From assembly GCF_001577835.2 (NCBI RefSeq), contig NC_029536.1, positions 4,898,001 through 4,962,000 on the forward strand: a stretch of 64,000 nucleotides of DNA, in the 5' to 3' direction. The stretch comes from Coturnix japonica. Its lineage: Eukaryota > Chordata > Aves > Galliformes > Phasianidae. The notes beneath the pieces were generated by a model. The model ran no database searches. It saw only the letters and a list, made by a program, of their open reading frames with translations, and was not told the DNA's origin. This document shows, in pieces, positions 12,480 through 24,479 of this stretch. The stretch's first letter is position 1; each line of letters opens with the position of its first letter. A program made the position numbers and the translations under genes.

Positions 12480-12860
12480 CCTCTGCAGCATCACAGTTCA
12501 ATTCAGAAAGCATGAGTCTCACCCAGGAGCTCTCTTTACTGAAACTCCAATCTGAGCAGTCAATCCAATAATCTTGTGGCTCATTTTGTTATAATTAACT
12601 CAATTTTCACTAGGAGGATGTGGGGCCACAAATACCTGCACCACCACGGATAAAGATCCCTGCCAAATGTCCAGCTTTTTTAATTGCACTTTTCCAACAC
12701 AGACCACGGCTCTGATATCAGAAAGCACTGCAATATCAAAACCTGCCTTTGATAAAAGACTGTGCATGTGGTTCTTATTGCTGTCACACAGACTGGGATT
12801 TGAGAGCTCTGCAATTGACTGTGATCAATTAAAGCCTTTTTCCCTTTATGCTTTCACTGA
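12480..12860. promoter_or_regulatory. Candidate conserved non-coding element upstream of AGTRAP / downstream of DRAXIN
   Basis: A run of about 380 bases with many compact transcription-factor-like words: tataattaactcaa near 12590, ttttttaattgcac near 12677, two TTTGAT/CTTTGAT cores and gatcaattaaagcc near 12822 (TCF/LEF-like and homeodomain-like). It has no repeat signature and is not coding. That it is conserved or active is a guess from texture. Confidence 0.3.
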
Positions 12861-13444
12861 CAATAGCACTGGCAGTACCACCTACTGTTCTGCATCTGTG
12901 CTGAGGGAGGGGCTGCATTTCTCTCTCTGGGTTAACAAACTGCATCCCTGCTGCCACAGCATAGAGCTGTATCCAAGCCACCGTTCCTTACTCCAAATTT
13001 TCAGGCTGAGATTGTCATGCTGTAATTAGAAATCAAAATAGCTATGGCCAGATGAACGTCAGGCTCTGCCTAAACCCTCCTTTCCAGATCGCTCTGTGCA
13101 TCTCCCAGCAGTACAGGTGCGTGTGGGTCAGAACTGCTGGTACATTCACAGCGTATCTCTGTAGTCATGACCAGGCAGCCACCATAGCAGAGGCACAAAC
13201 CATTATACCAAGGAGCACCTGAGTGAGCACACAACGTGGAGTGACACTATGACAGAAACAGTGCAAAATGGAGACTTGCCTGTCCTAATGGCACACAATA
13301 GGGTTTAGGGAACCGGTGTAAGGAGGACTCTGCCCAAAGCACTGGAATTACTATTTCAGCTCCTCTGGGCCCTCCTGGCTCCTGCCCCATCCTCAGGTGC
13401 AGCTGAAGAAGCAGAAGGGTTGCACAAAGGATATCTATGGTAGC

Positions 13445-13450
13445 TTTATT
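13445..13450 (-). terminator. DRAXIN: Candidate polyadenylation signal of DRAXIN
   Basis: TTTATT on the + strand reads AATAAA on the DRAXIN strand, about 0.8 kb past the stop at 14260-14262. This would make 13440-14259 the 3' UTR. Inferred from position only. Confidence 0.45.
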
Positions 13451-14259
13451 TACACACTGTGGAAACACACATGCAACATGTCACAGGATTCACTACAGTG
13501 GAACAGCCCGTCCCTATCTCCTGTTACCAAAAACCTTGCTTTTGGCTCACTAGGAAAACTATCACTTCCCCTGAAAGCTCCTAAAAATAATCATTAAAAA
13601 TAACAGACTTGGCAGGATAACTAATGAGTGAGAGCTGCAGGCAGGGATGTCTTGCCACATCCTTGCAGAAACCAGGTCATTCTATGGGAGCAAGAGAGAA
13701 GGGAAGGAGTGGGAGTGAATGCTCTCGAAGAAGACAGGTAGGAAGTGGTAGCGTGTAACTGCTGGGGAATGTCAGTCTGTAGCAGTGAACAAAGGGGAGA
13801 AGGAGCTCTGTCAGAGGGTCCCTCCTCACCCAGGCAGCTTCCTGCTATCATCTTCGTCTCCCTATGAGCTCCTGATTCTCTAAGAACCTCTGATCCTAAA
13901 GGAGTGTCTGCCTTTCTTAAGCAGCTGCTGAGAGGGAAAGGCTTAAGCCCCTACACCTCTTGACCTGAAGGATCTTTCATATCGTGCCATCAGACTGGCA
14001 ATCATGATCATCTCCATCTAACTGGGAGAGGGGGGACCCAGATCAAGGGCAGGAATGTGCTGAGGGAAGGGAGGAGGAACACAGTCCTGGTATGGAACAG
14101 GCTGACATCACTCTAGAGTTAACGCCAGCCTCAGTTTTGTTGGAGCCTGGCCTGCAGCTTCAATCATTCACTTGACTTTGTCTCTAATCCTCACTGCTAG
14201 GTGTAGGCGGTTGGACTCCAGCTACTGACCATCCAGGCGGGAGATAAAATCCCACCCTC

Positions 14260-17200
14260 CTAAACGTTAATGAATGATCCCTGCTCTCCATTGGCAGACT
14301 CGGGCTCCACGCAGCGCCCTTTCCTTCGGGTCACTCTTCGGTTCCGGTGGAATTTGGCATAACAGCGTAGCCCTATAAAAAGAAAAACAGCAGCAAACAG
14401 CAGGCATGGTGAGAAGGTAAAGCCATGGCTTAATGCAGCAGTAACATTGAGCACAGCTCCCAGCCTTAGCCCATGACAGAACCTGCAGCAGCATGGCCAG
14501 CCCCAGTACTGGAAAGCCTGGTCTATGTCAAATGAGGTGGCAGAGAAATGCCTCACATAGGCAGGGTACATTGCTTTCTGGGCCCTGCTATTCTGCTTGG
14601 CTCACTGGTCTGGTCTGGGATTCATTGGCTCTGGCAGAAGGCTTCATTGGCTTTTTGAAATACCAATGAATTATCCCAATTGTTTCCAGTGATTTTATGG
14701 AAGCCCTGCTTGGTTTCCCCCTATTACTTCCCATTACTGTCTAAGTGATCTCTCCGTCGGGAAATTACCACAGACACACTGCGCAGCACTGATGGCCTGG
14801 GAGCTCCCCTTGCTATTTGTTTCTCTGAAGCTTTAGGAGAGGAGGGAAGGGACTGAAGTGCCATCACTGGGAGGTCTGATCCAAAGCTCACTGCTCATCT
14901 CCTTCACTTCCTCTATTTTGGATTCTAGAAGTACAGGGTCTGAAGAAAACTATCAAAGATAGCACTGATGAATACTTAGAGGGAGGGGGGGGGGGGGGGG
15001 AAGGGAAGGTATTTTATTTGTTAAAAAACCCTTTAGTACATAGTCTGCCATGGCAGTGGAAGGCAATGGGAGCCTCTGGTCAGGTTAACTCATCTGTTTC
15101 TGGTACTGATTTACTTTGTCATGCCTGCCCTGGAGGCACCTGCCCCATCCCTGGAGATGCCCAAGGCCAGGCTGGATGGGCCCTGAGCAGCCTGAGCTGG
15201 TGGGGGGCAACCAGCCCACAGCAGGGGGTTGGAGCTCAATGATCTTTAAGGTTCCCTCCAACCTAAGCCATTCTATGATTCTACTGTCTGACTTTGTTCC
15301 AACAGAATGCCAAGGCAGGTAGGCCAGATGGAAGAAAGCCTACATGCAAACAACTCACACGAAAGCCTTGATTTTCAGTAGCCCAGGATCTGATTACTGC
15401 AGTTCATGCCAAGAACTGATTTGATCATTCTCAAAAAACTCTTTTTACTTCCAGAGCAGACAACAGACAGCAACAGTGCCAGAACCCCAGAATGGGGGAG
15501 GCTGAGGATTTATGGCTGCAATAATGAGACAGCCCATAAGCTGTCCTTGAGTACTTGTACACAGGAGACCCATCCAATGTCACAGGTCACTGAGCAGCAG
15601 TTTGCAGTGCGTGTCCCTAGGCCATGTTGAGACCAGGCTACCTTGAAGCTGGGTTTCTGCCCCTCATTACCAGCCCCCACAGGGCAGTTAGGCCTCCCAG
15701 GAAGAGAGCATGCAAGATCAGAGCTCTGTTCTTATCTAAACATCTTATCTGTCTTATCCGGACCCTATACCTCTGGGGATCTCTTTAGAGGATGCACATT
15801 CGGCGTCAACACACAACTAGCTTAAATATAAAGCAGGGCTGGAGGCAGTGCTCATTAGGTTTGCAGAAAGCTTTTTTTCTGGGTTCCTCTATCACAACAT
15901 CCCCACTGATGAAGGCCTTCAAGTATCCCATGACACACCCAAGGTGAGAACTATCATTTAACATTACAAATCCAGGAAAGCGGTCAGGGTTTAACTGGGT
16001 TGCAGCAGGTGTGTGACCTGGTCAGAGTCACCAGGCCCTTAAACACAGGTGACCCAACTTGGCAGGCAGTTTTGTTCTGGCAGACAAGACCCAGTGCCCG
16101 GAGCTGATTCTGGATGTGTTCAGACTGGAAGAATCCTTTTCAACATCTTCATAACGTAACTGCTCATTAAGGGCTGCTGTAGATTCTCTCAGAAATAGTT
16201 TCAAGAAACAGAAGTCTGTGTCCTGCCCACACCTACTGAACTGCTACGTCTTCATTTGAAGTTAACTCAGAAAAGCCACACTAGGCATAAAGTAATGTGA
16301 AGCAAGGATAGTAATACGTTGTCATAGTGTGTGGGACTTCAAAGCACCACTGAGTTGTTTATTTTCAGTGGCTTCTTCTGTTAGATAGATATCAAGAGAG
16401 AAAACAAGATAAGCCAGATGACTCATTGGTCACATTGCAAGTCGGTGTCAAGGAAAGGCTAAGAACAGCAGGGCTGTCTGTAAACACCATGCCCAGTCAA
16501 CTCAGCCAACTACTCAGCAGGAAGCAGGGTTGTAAGGAGCTGCTCACCTTCTGTGCACATACAGTCATCATAACATTTGTTGTTGAGGCCTCGGTTGTGT
16601 GGTTTGCAGAGATGCTCACGCAAGTCGCAGCAAGAGCCTGCAATATAAAAGCATGGGTGAGCGTGGCTGATTTATCCCCTGCTAGAACTACATCAGCTCA
16701 GTGGTACAGATGTTATCTTTGAACTGCCCTCTGCATCCCTGAACAGCATTAAAATTAGGATACTTATAGTGGAACTTGGGCTGGACTTCAGCCATTTCTA
16801 TGGACATGACATTGGTTATCAGGCTGATCCTGACCTGGATGGCAGTCAAGGTGGTGGTCACAAGGCTCTCCTTCTGCTGATGAGGTTTCGTTTCCACCAT
16901 TGGAGCTCTTACTGCGGCGTTTCTCTGTGGAAAAGAATTGATGCTGGTAGAAAATACCACACTAGAGTTTGTATTTTGGAGACTAAGGTGAAATAAAGCC
17001 TCAAACTTCAGGAGTTTGAGCTCTGAACCCTTATACTTCAGCCTCCTCTCTACTTCTCAACTAATCTATCTAACCCTTTTTCCTTTGCCCTCAAACTACC
17101 CATCCTAAATGAGAAGCATGCTGAAATAGAACATAAGCACAATCAGCTTTTTCTCTTTCCCCACTATGACAACCTCTTACCCCTCAGCACATCTGCCAGT

Positions 17201-19489
17201 GCTAACCATAGGCCAAGACTTACAGAACGACTTGTAGGAAAGGGGATGGGGAGCTCAACAGTGTGAGTTTAGCACCTTTCTTTTTAGCTGATGGCCACAT
17301 TTCTGGTTTGAGGTCCTCATAATCTGTCCAGTCAAAGAGTGCCATATCTAGGGTGGGCATCACATCCCCATCTTGCCTGAGGCGGGCCTGCAAACCACGA
17401 GATACCAAAAAGACAATGGATTATACTTCTATAGTGACACTGAAGCATTTCCCAATGCTTCCCATTTCAGACCCCAATTCTTACCCCCACCTTGTCCACA
17501 AGGGATTCTTACCATCTCGTGTTTAGAAAGGACACTGCTGTTTGTATCAGAGGTACAGGGCAGTTACCAGAGGTCTCTTTACCTGTGACCGTGGTGATGT
17601 GGCTGGTAGAACAGGAGGCTCTTCTGTAGAAACAACCACATCCAGCACAGTGAAGGGAAGCACAGTGGGGGTCGGGCTGGTCGCTTCCTCTGCCTGGAGG
17701 TTTTGAAACTGTTGCTCGAAGCTTTCAGGTTTCTTGTACAGGGAGCTTGGCCCAACAGCAGCCTTCCCTGCAGAGGAAGGTATTTTGTATTGGGAATACA
17801 AAATGCATCCCTTAAACCAGTTTTAAAGCTGCTGTAAATTCCTGAAACACATCCTTGCATCATTTTAAGGGTGGGTAATTCCTATCCAGCTCATCAGAAC
17901 CTACCTAACTTGAAATAAAAGAATTAATTTCAGTGTAGACCTCAGGTTAAGCCAAAGGTACCGGGCCTGTTTTGCAGTCTGCAATTAAGGCTTCAAGCCA
18001 GCTTTGTTGCACGCTCTTTCTATATTGCTTAACGTGAGTTGTTCAGTCAGTCCCCTGAGAAGACAATGGAGCTCTTCTTACTGATGCAGGGAGGAGTGAT
18101 AGCTGGAAGGCAGGGAGACTGACACCCAGCCTGTCAAGTGGTGCAGATGGGCACGGATGGCCTGGCTTTAAGAGCACTACAGCTTTACTGCTGTGAGGAC
18201 ACACAGCCACAAGCTGACCTGCAAAGGGAAGCAGTCCCAGTCAAAAACTTTTAGCAACCCTTCAAACAGCACTGTCATGCAATTAGTGCAATTTCACATG
18301 GGCAAAAGTAATGTTGTTTTCTCATAGCTTGCCTTAAACATTGAAGAATACAAGTCGTGATGAGAAGAAACTCATCTTTTTTAATTATTCTTTCCAGTTC
18401 TGGTCATGTTTTGAAGTCATTGGAGAGACTGAGCACGGCTTGGGCTTTTTTCATCCTAAATTGAACCATTTGCTTGACACAAAAAAACAACACCCCAACA
18501 AACAACAAAGCAGGCCACCCCAAACCAACCCCTCTGGTCCCAGGGACTTCCAGAGCTCTCCCCTATAGGACAAACAAGGTCATTTGCAGAAAATTACAGC
18601 CAGAAGTGCAAACCTCCAGTTCTGGAGTTCCCTTTTTTCTTGTGCCTCTTTTGTTTGGCAGATTTCTCCCCAGAGCAGGCACACACCCCACGCTCTCCGC
18701 ACACCCATGTGGCTCAACCACAGCTACGTCTTCTTGCCCCCATTACAAAGTGAGCCAACAGCCTTGGCTTCCATCAGAGCTCGAATCATAGAATGGTTGG
18801 AGTTTGAAGGGACCTTTAAAAGCCATCAGGTCCAACTCCCTGCACTGAGCAGGGACACCCACAGCTCCATCAGCGCTCAGAGCCCCATTCCCTGACCTTG
18901 GGTGTCTGCACCACCTCTATGGGCAGCCCATGCAGTGCCTCACTGCCATTATTGCAAAAAACTTCCTTCTATCCAATCTAATTCTCCCCACTTTCAGTCT
19001 GACACTATTTTCCCTTGGTCCCCTCATACCTCTGTGGTGTTTCAGCCTGTCCCTGCGGCTGTGCCGTCGCTGCTCTCGGTTCTGCTTCTTTCCCCTCTCA
19101 GACCCAGGGGATTGATTCTCCTGCCCAGCATGTGGGAGCTCAAAGCCCAGGAACACATCCTTATCCTTATCCTGTTTCAGTGCTGCTGGCTGGCTGAGTG
19201 GCACCAGATCTTCCATGGCTGGAGCTCCACTCCCCACTCGGAGGGTTTCTTTCCCAGCTGGTTGCACTCTAGCAGGCAGAGCAAGGACCCTCCCTTTCTT
19301 GGCCAACCCATGCTTGTGGTGGTGCCCACTCCTGGGCTGCTGAGGCCACGTCTCTTGGTTTTGAAGGCGGTTGTTGTTCTCATTTTTGAGCTTCATGTCA
19401 GTGTCCAGGGAGACAGCAAGGGTGACGTCAGAAAGAAGCAGCACACACAGAAAAAGAGACGGAAAGAAGAAGGTGGAAGAAGCTGCCAT
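14260..19489 (-). CDS. DRAXIN: DRAXIN, dorsal inhibitory axon guidance protein (6 coding exons)
   Basis: Draxin is a secreted chemorepellent that binds netrin-1 and DCC and guides commissural and forebrain axons. Coding exons on the minus strand are 19030-19489, 17583-17767, 17276-17387, 16835-16924, 16548-16637 and 14260-14372. Phases agree and the product is 349 aa, equal to chicken draxin as remembered. Residues 1 to about 25 form a signal peptide ([19 protein letters not shown]). A basic stretch ([20 protein letters not shown]) ends exon 1. Residues about 226-250 ([20 protein letters not shown]) correspond to the netrin-binding region. The C-terminus (about 272-340) has ten cysteines in a Dkk-like pattern beginning EPCDHHLDC. 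The C-terminal exon [13 protein letters not shown]...FINV looks identical to chicken from memory. A non-coding first exon lies near 24489, and the ATG exon begins at 19511. A CR1 copy abuts the first coding donor. Confidence 0.97.
14981..15009 (+). repeat. G homopolymer / G-quadruplex-prone tract
   Basis: GGGA followed by sixteen G, then AAGGGAAGG. It lies in the last DRAXIN intron, so the pre-mRNA carries the C-rich complement. Confidence 0.95.
15127..15285 (+). repeat. CR1 LINE 3' fragment
   Basis: Plus orientation, opposite to DRAXIN. It contains ggctggatgggccctgagca, then gggggttggagctcaatgat and the tail ccattctatgattct. It lies in the last DRAXIN intron. Confidence 0.92.
18783..19027 (-). 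repeat. CR1 LINE fragment abutting a DRAXIN splice donor
   Basis: Minus orientation, same strand as DRAXIN. The tail is at the left (aatcatagaatggttggagt), followed by gagcagggacacccacagct, tatgggcagcccatgcagtg and tctaattctccccactttca. The truncated 5' end reaches about 19027, within a few bases of the donor of the first coding exon (exon ends 19030). Confidence 0.92.
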
Positions 19490-19511
19490 AATCCTGGGCC
19501 CTCTGCGTTAC

Positions 19512-22500
19512 CTGCAATTAAAACCAAGAGTGACACCACAAATGAAGCAACCAACTTCTAGGAACCGTAAAGGCGGCCAAAATTCAACTCAGACACTTGA
19601 GATGTCCAGATGTCACCCTAAAAGAGTTGGATGAGAGTTTTTCCCCTCCTTAGTTATCTCCTGTGCCAGCCAGCTTACAGCAGCTTAAGGCAGCTGAGAC
19701 CCACGTGCAGGGCCTGCAGGGATAAGAGGTCCCAGTTTCATGTGCAAATGAGGGCCATCAATCAGCAGGACACTTCCCTTTGATTGCTGAGCAGCCCCCT
19801 GCCCTCCCACTCACTGCCTGCCATCTGAGGGCTGCACAGCACCAGCTGTCGGCTGGGGCACTCGGCTGCCACGTTGGCATCCTCAGCCTGCCTGGCAGCG
19901 ACCCCCAACACAGCTGGTTGCCTTGCAATGAAGACGTCAAGAGGAAGGGAACCGGAGGCAGATGGTGGCTTCGCAGGACCAGCAACAGCCCTGAGTAGCT
20001 CAAGGAGTTGGACACACACACACGACCTGAAAGTGGTCAAGGAAAGAGAAAACACAGAATGTTTTGGGGCTGCATCTCTGCAGTGAAGCAGAAAAACAAA
20101 TCTGCTGCTGTCAGCAGAGCAGGGGATGCTGGACAAGGGGCAGGAAGGCAGGCTGGACATTCTATGGCAAGTCTTCTCTCCCTAAACCTGCAAAGTCACC
20201 TCGCCCCACCAGGTGACACTGGCACAGGGGAAGGTAACGTAAGTCCAAAGAACACTGAGCCCAAAGCTCTCATTTAGCAGCTGCAGAGCACTCTCATCCA
20301 TTCTGTTTCAGTAGAGTATTTTCACGGGCCTTTTCTCAGCCCTGTGTCTGTGTTATGAGATGTGGCTTTGGGACACTGCACTGGTTAGAGACTTCTTGAA
20401 TTTAGTTCTTCTCTCCCTGCTCTTTCCAACAGAAAACTTTTGGTGCAAGCTTTCTTGGACCATCCCTCTCAATCTGGGCAGCTCTACCCCCCTCTACCAA
20501 CCTTTCCTGCACCCCAGGCCTGTGAATCGATCTGTTCACCACGTGAACCACTCTGTTGCCTAATTGCAATGGCTTGTATTCCTTCTTCCAAGTGCTCTGC
20601 TGCTCCATATCACCTGTGAAGGGGAGCAGGTAAGTCTGCTCAGCTACACATCAGAGGCATCTCTGCTATTGCTTAGAGACTGGGAGCAAACTTTCAGTCT
20701 GTATCTCCTCTGGAAGGAAGCAGGCAGCATAGGGTGCTTTCCCTCCGTGAGCTGTGTGAAAATCACATCCTTCCACCAGCCACAAAACCAACTAAGTGTG
20801 AGGTGAGGGCTGATCCGGGAGGTGCCAGGCTGCTCATTTCCTGCAGGCATAATGCTATGGAATAGCATTTTATTGGCAGCTACCTGGGACAAAGGAAAAG
20901 CAGACTGACAGCTCAGCATATTATCAAAGCACCTCAAGTTCCTGCTTCGCACCAATGTAACAAATAGCAGCCAAGCAAAACCCAAACCCTGCATCTGTAG
21001 CCTTTGTCTTTTTGAGGGGTTTTCTCTGTAAGAACCGGCACAGACCAGCTGGATCAAGGCCTCACAGAACAACCCAGAGAGCTGCAGACAGCATCTTACC
21101 TTTTCATCTATAGGCAAAACGCCAGGAGGAGAGAAAAAGTGCAAAGAGAATGGAAGGCAGCGCCTTCAGTCTCACTCACAGACAGCGGCCCTTTGATAAC
21201 GAACCTGACAGACACATTAGCCACAGTTCTGCTTTCCAGCAGGAGCCAAAGAACAGCACGATGCTGTGATGCTGCTCCTCAGCATCCTGAGCTCCCTCAG
21301 GACCCCACTCCACAACAGCAGCCAACCCAGGGTGTGGGGATGCAGAGCACAGCAGCGTTCTCACTGTTGATTCACCTGTTCTGCAAAAGACATCTTACCC
21401 AGGGCAGAATTCCCTATGTCAGAAATAAACACGTATGTTGTATCAAGTCCAAAATGGATCCTCTTCTTAGAGGTGGCACTTCAATAAGGGAAGCAGTCAA
21501 AGCTGGCTGCTCCTGCAGCTCTCCCCAGCACCAAATCTGCATCCTCATTACTTTGTGCTTCCTTTGTGCACCCCCAGCATTCCCAGCCACCTACTTCTCA
21601 AGTAAGCAAATCTGCCTATTGACATGAAAACGTGGAAAGCAAAGATAAGGCCTTGGAGCTACCTGGGGTGTGGGCTTAGGGCTGATAAATGAGTTGCAGA
21701 GCTGTCTCTCAGCCAACACTTCTGATCTATTTTGGGTTGGCAGCGGATGGTCAGAACTCTGTAAGAGAAATTACATTGTTTGGCATCTTGGGGAACTTCC
21801 CCATGGGCAGCCTCTTTCTCTGGGCTCACAGATATTATTACTCTTACTCTGCTCTCAGTCTGTAATCCTGCAAGGCAGATGTGTACCCATTCAGTCCACA
21901 GGAACTCACGCTTTTTTTGTCCCTGCAAATGCAGCTTTGTCACCCTGGTGTGGAAAAAAAAGGCTCTAATAGCAGCTGCCACTGCTGCATTGGTTCATTC
22001 ATTGCATATGTTCACTCATACGTCTGACTGAAGCCATGATACCCCACAACCTTGGCTTTAAGTTGTCACCCATGTTCTTCATATCACAGCAGAGAGGAAA
22101 TGCAGAATATCAAGTTCCTTTATCACTCCAGACCAAAGATGATGCAGTTTTTAGGCTCAAGAGCTGAACCAAGCAAGACCCAAGCAATGTAATCTGGGAC
22201 ACGCTTCTCCTTGGCTCTGATAAGCTCAGACTTTGGCAGCAGTGCATAAAGATTTCCTGGACTCCAGACAACACCAGGCTGCAGCAACAGACAAAGCGTG
22301 TGTTCATCGACACGAGTGCTGTGTGTATGTGCATGTGTGGCACAGATGACAGACAAGAAACCCAGCTTCGTGTGCCAGGCTCCCTGCAAATAAGGAGCCA
22401 TTGGGTGATGGATTGGCTTGGGAAGGCCTGGAGCAGAATGGCCAGGGTAGGCTCCATGGTAGCCGATGTGCAGAGAGCTGGCTGGAGCCAGGCGGATGGC

Positions 22501-23117
22501 ATTGTGCAGATAAATGAGATTTCCCTTCCCTGCTGGGTCTCATTCCATCTGGTTTTCTGTTTCTGGAGGCAAACGCTGGGAAGCTTCATACACAATCTGC
22601 CAAGAGACCCTCCCATTTCAAAGGGGTCCCCTCCAGCTTTCTAGGGTCTCCAAAAGCAGATGGGAATTTTTAAATGCATGCTTTTCTTTTCCTTCCCCAG
22701 GCACAAATAATATCTCTTTCCTCATCTCCAGCATTTCTTGCACACTCACTTCATAAAGGATAACTTCTGCTGCTCCCACATCCTCGGGACGACAGAGCAG
22801 CCAAGTCTGCAGCTCACTGTTCTTTTGGGTCAAAGCTGTTTTCCTTTTGCAGGTTGCCTGCATCCATTGTCACCTCTCCTCCCAACCTACCTCACAGATC
22901 CATCTGACTTCACATCTTCCTCATCCCTACTGACTGGGAGATGTGTTCCTTCTGCAGATATTCAGGCTGGGTGAGTCCCACCACCCCCACCACCCTTTGA
23001 AAAACATCTGTTTTCCTTTTGATTGCTGCTTTCTGCCATCACCAAACAGCTCTCTGCTGTTGGGAGGACCACGGTCACATTTGCTCCGTGCACTGATTGC
23101 AAATGGCAGCACGAAAA
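19512..23117 (-). other. DRAXIN intron 1, distal part; no separate gene seen
   Basis: This is the left part of the 5-kb intron between the non-coding first exon and the ATG exon (acceptor at 19512, ttaattgcag). Open frames up to about 168 codons occur on both strands but have no motifs or splice context and look random. Confidence 0.6.
20011..20025. repeat. Short (CA)n run
   Basis: About six CA dinucleotides in DRAXIN intron 1. Confidence 0.8.
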
Positions 23118-23242
23118 TCATAGGATGGTTTGGGTTGGAAGGGAGCCTTAAAGGTCCAAACCCTGCAATGAACAGAGACACCCACAGCTCCATCAGTGCT
23201 CAGAGCCCCATCCAGCCTGAACACAAGACAGGACACTGACTG
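23118..23242 (-). repeat. CR1 LINE 3' fragment
   Basis: aatcataggatggtttgggt begins it (tail at the left), followed by gagacacccacagctccatc and agccccatccagcctgaaca. It lies in DRAXIN intron 1, on the DRAXIN strand. Confidence 0.9.
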
Positions 23243-23539
23243 AAGCTTGCAGAGGGTTCAGCAGCAGCTGTAGGTACCTCCAAAAAACACCTCCCCAAGG
23301 CAACCTGCATTCAGACTACTCCAAATATCCCTCATTCCCCATTAGTGAAGGGCTGGGACTGGGGTTTGCTGCCCAGGTGATCCCAGCCCAAGCACAGCTG
23401 TGCCCCGTTTCCCTTGTGCCTGCCCACACAGTGCATCCCTTGGAGCAGAGAGCGCAGCCCAGGGGACAGAGCCGCTGTTTTGAAGTGGAATGAATGAATA
23501 TGCAGTACCCTCTGCTCTACTCCCCTCCGGGACCTCACG

Positions 23540-23765
23540 GAGCGGCTGACACAGCCATCACAAGCGACCCGCTATCAAACAGGGCCTCCTCTGCCCAATA
23601 ATGAGATTAAAATAGCAATGAGTCTGAGATTAGCATCTGAGATATAGTCGCTTGCTGTCGGCGTAGCAGAGAGGACTCTCCGGCTTCCCGCACAATACCC
23701 GGTGACAAATGAGACGCGATCAATAGCAGAGCTCATCGCTCACCCAACTGGAAAGCATTGCCGGT
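23540..23765. promoter_or_regulatory. Candidate regulatory element in DRAXIN intron 1
   Basis: Non-repetitive sequence between two CR1 fragments with packed short words: ccaataatgagattaaaata, tgagattagcatctgagata and gcgatcaatagcag. Several ATTA and GATTA cores suggest homeodomain or SOX sites. It lies 0.8-1 kb downstream of the DRAXIN first exon. Inferred from texture only. Confidence 0.3.
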
Positions 23766-23791
23766 GGGACGGGGAAAGAGGGGCACACAGA

Positions 23792-23925
23792 GGCAGTGAC
23801 ACAGGGAGGTGTGGGGTCACCGTCCTGGGAGGTGTTCAAGGAAAGGGCGCGGTGTGGATGGTTGGGGTTGGAGTTGATCTTAGAGCTCTTTTCCAGCCCA
23901 AATTGAGTCTGTGATTCTAAGATTT
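23792..23925 (+). repeat. CR1 LINE 3' fragment
   Basis: ggtgtggggtcaccgtcctg, then ggggttggagttgatcttag, ctcttttccagcccaaattg and a gtgattct tail. It lies in DRAXIN intron 1, opposite to DRAXIN. Confidence 0.9.
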
Positions 23926-24479
23926 GGCCCCATCCCCACCGCGATGTGTCCCCCGAGCAGCACAGAGCCGGGCTGCTCTCAGCCTCCTTCCTCTCTCTGT
24001 CAATTCTCACTCTGAACCCGAACGCGTGGGGCGAAGGAGATGAGATGGAAAGGAGAGGAGATGGAAACACAGACCCATTTCCACCGATGCTGACGGACGG
24101 CTCCAGGTGTGAATCGGATAAACGTCACTTAAACCCCACATGATGAATTGCCGGCCGCAACGAGCCGTTCACCGATGCCAAATTGATTTAATTCCCAACC
24201 AAGATCTCACTTTTAGCAAAGCAAGAAACGCAAAGAACAACCCGCGGGCACTCGGGGGAACGCGAACACACAATAAATACCAAGGAGGGATCAGCCTCAT
24301 TCACCCCTCGGCCACTTCGCATCTCCCGACGGGGACCCTCCAGCACCGGCGCTGTCCACTCTGCCCCAACCCTGGATCCCTTCAGCCTTTGTCTCCTCCC
24401 GAAGAAAGTGTCCCCATCCCTAAGAAGCAAAAGGGAAAGGAAAGGGAAAGCGGCTCAGAGGAGCAGCCCCCATCATCCC

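Noticed and set aside
18902-19561. Long plus-strand open frame (219 codons)
   Set aside because: It is antisense to the DRAXIN ATG exon and continues into the CR1 fragment. The opposite strand gives a clear DRAXIN protein.
22110-22616. Minus-strand open frame of 168 codons in DRAXIN intron 1
   Set aside because: It overlaps a similar-sized frame on the other strand and has no domain or splice support.
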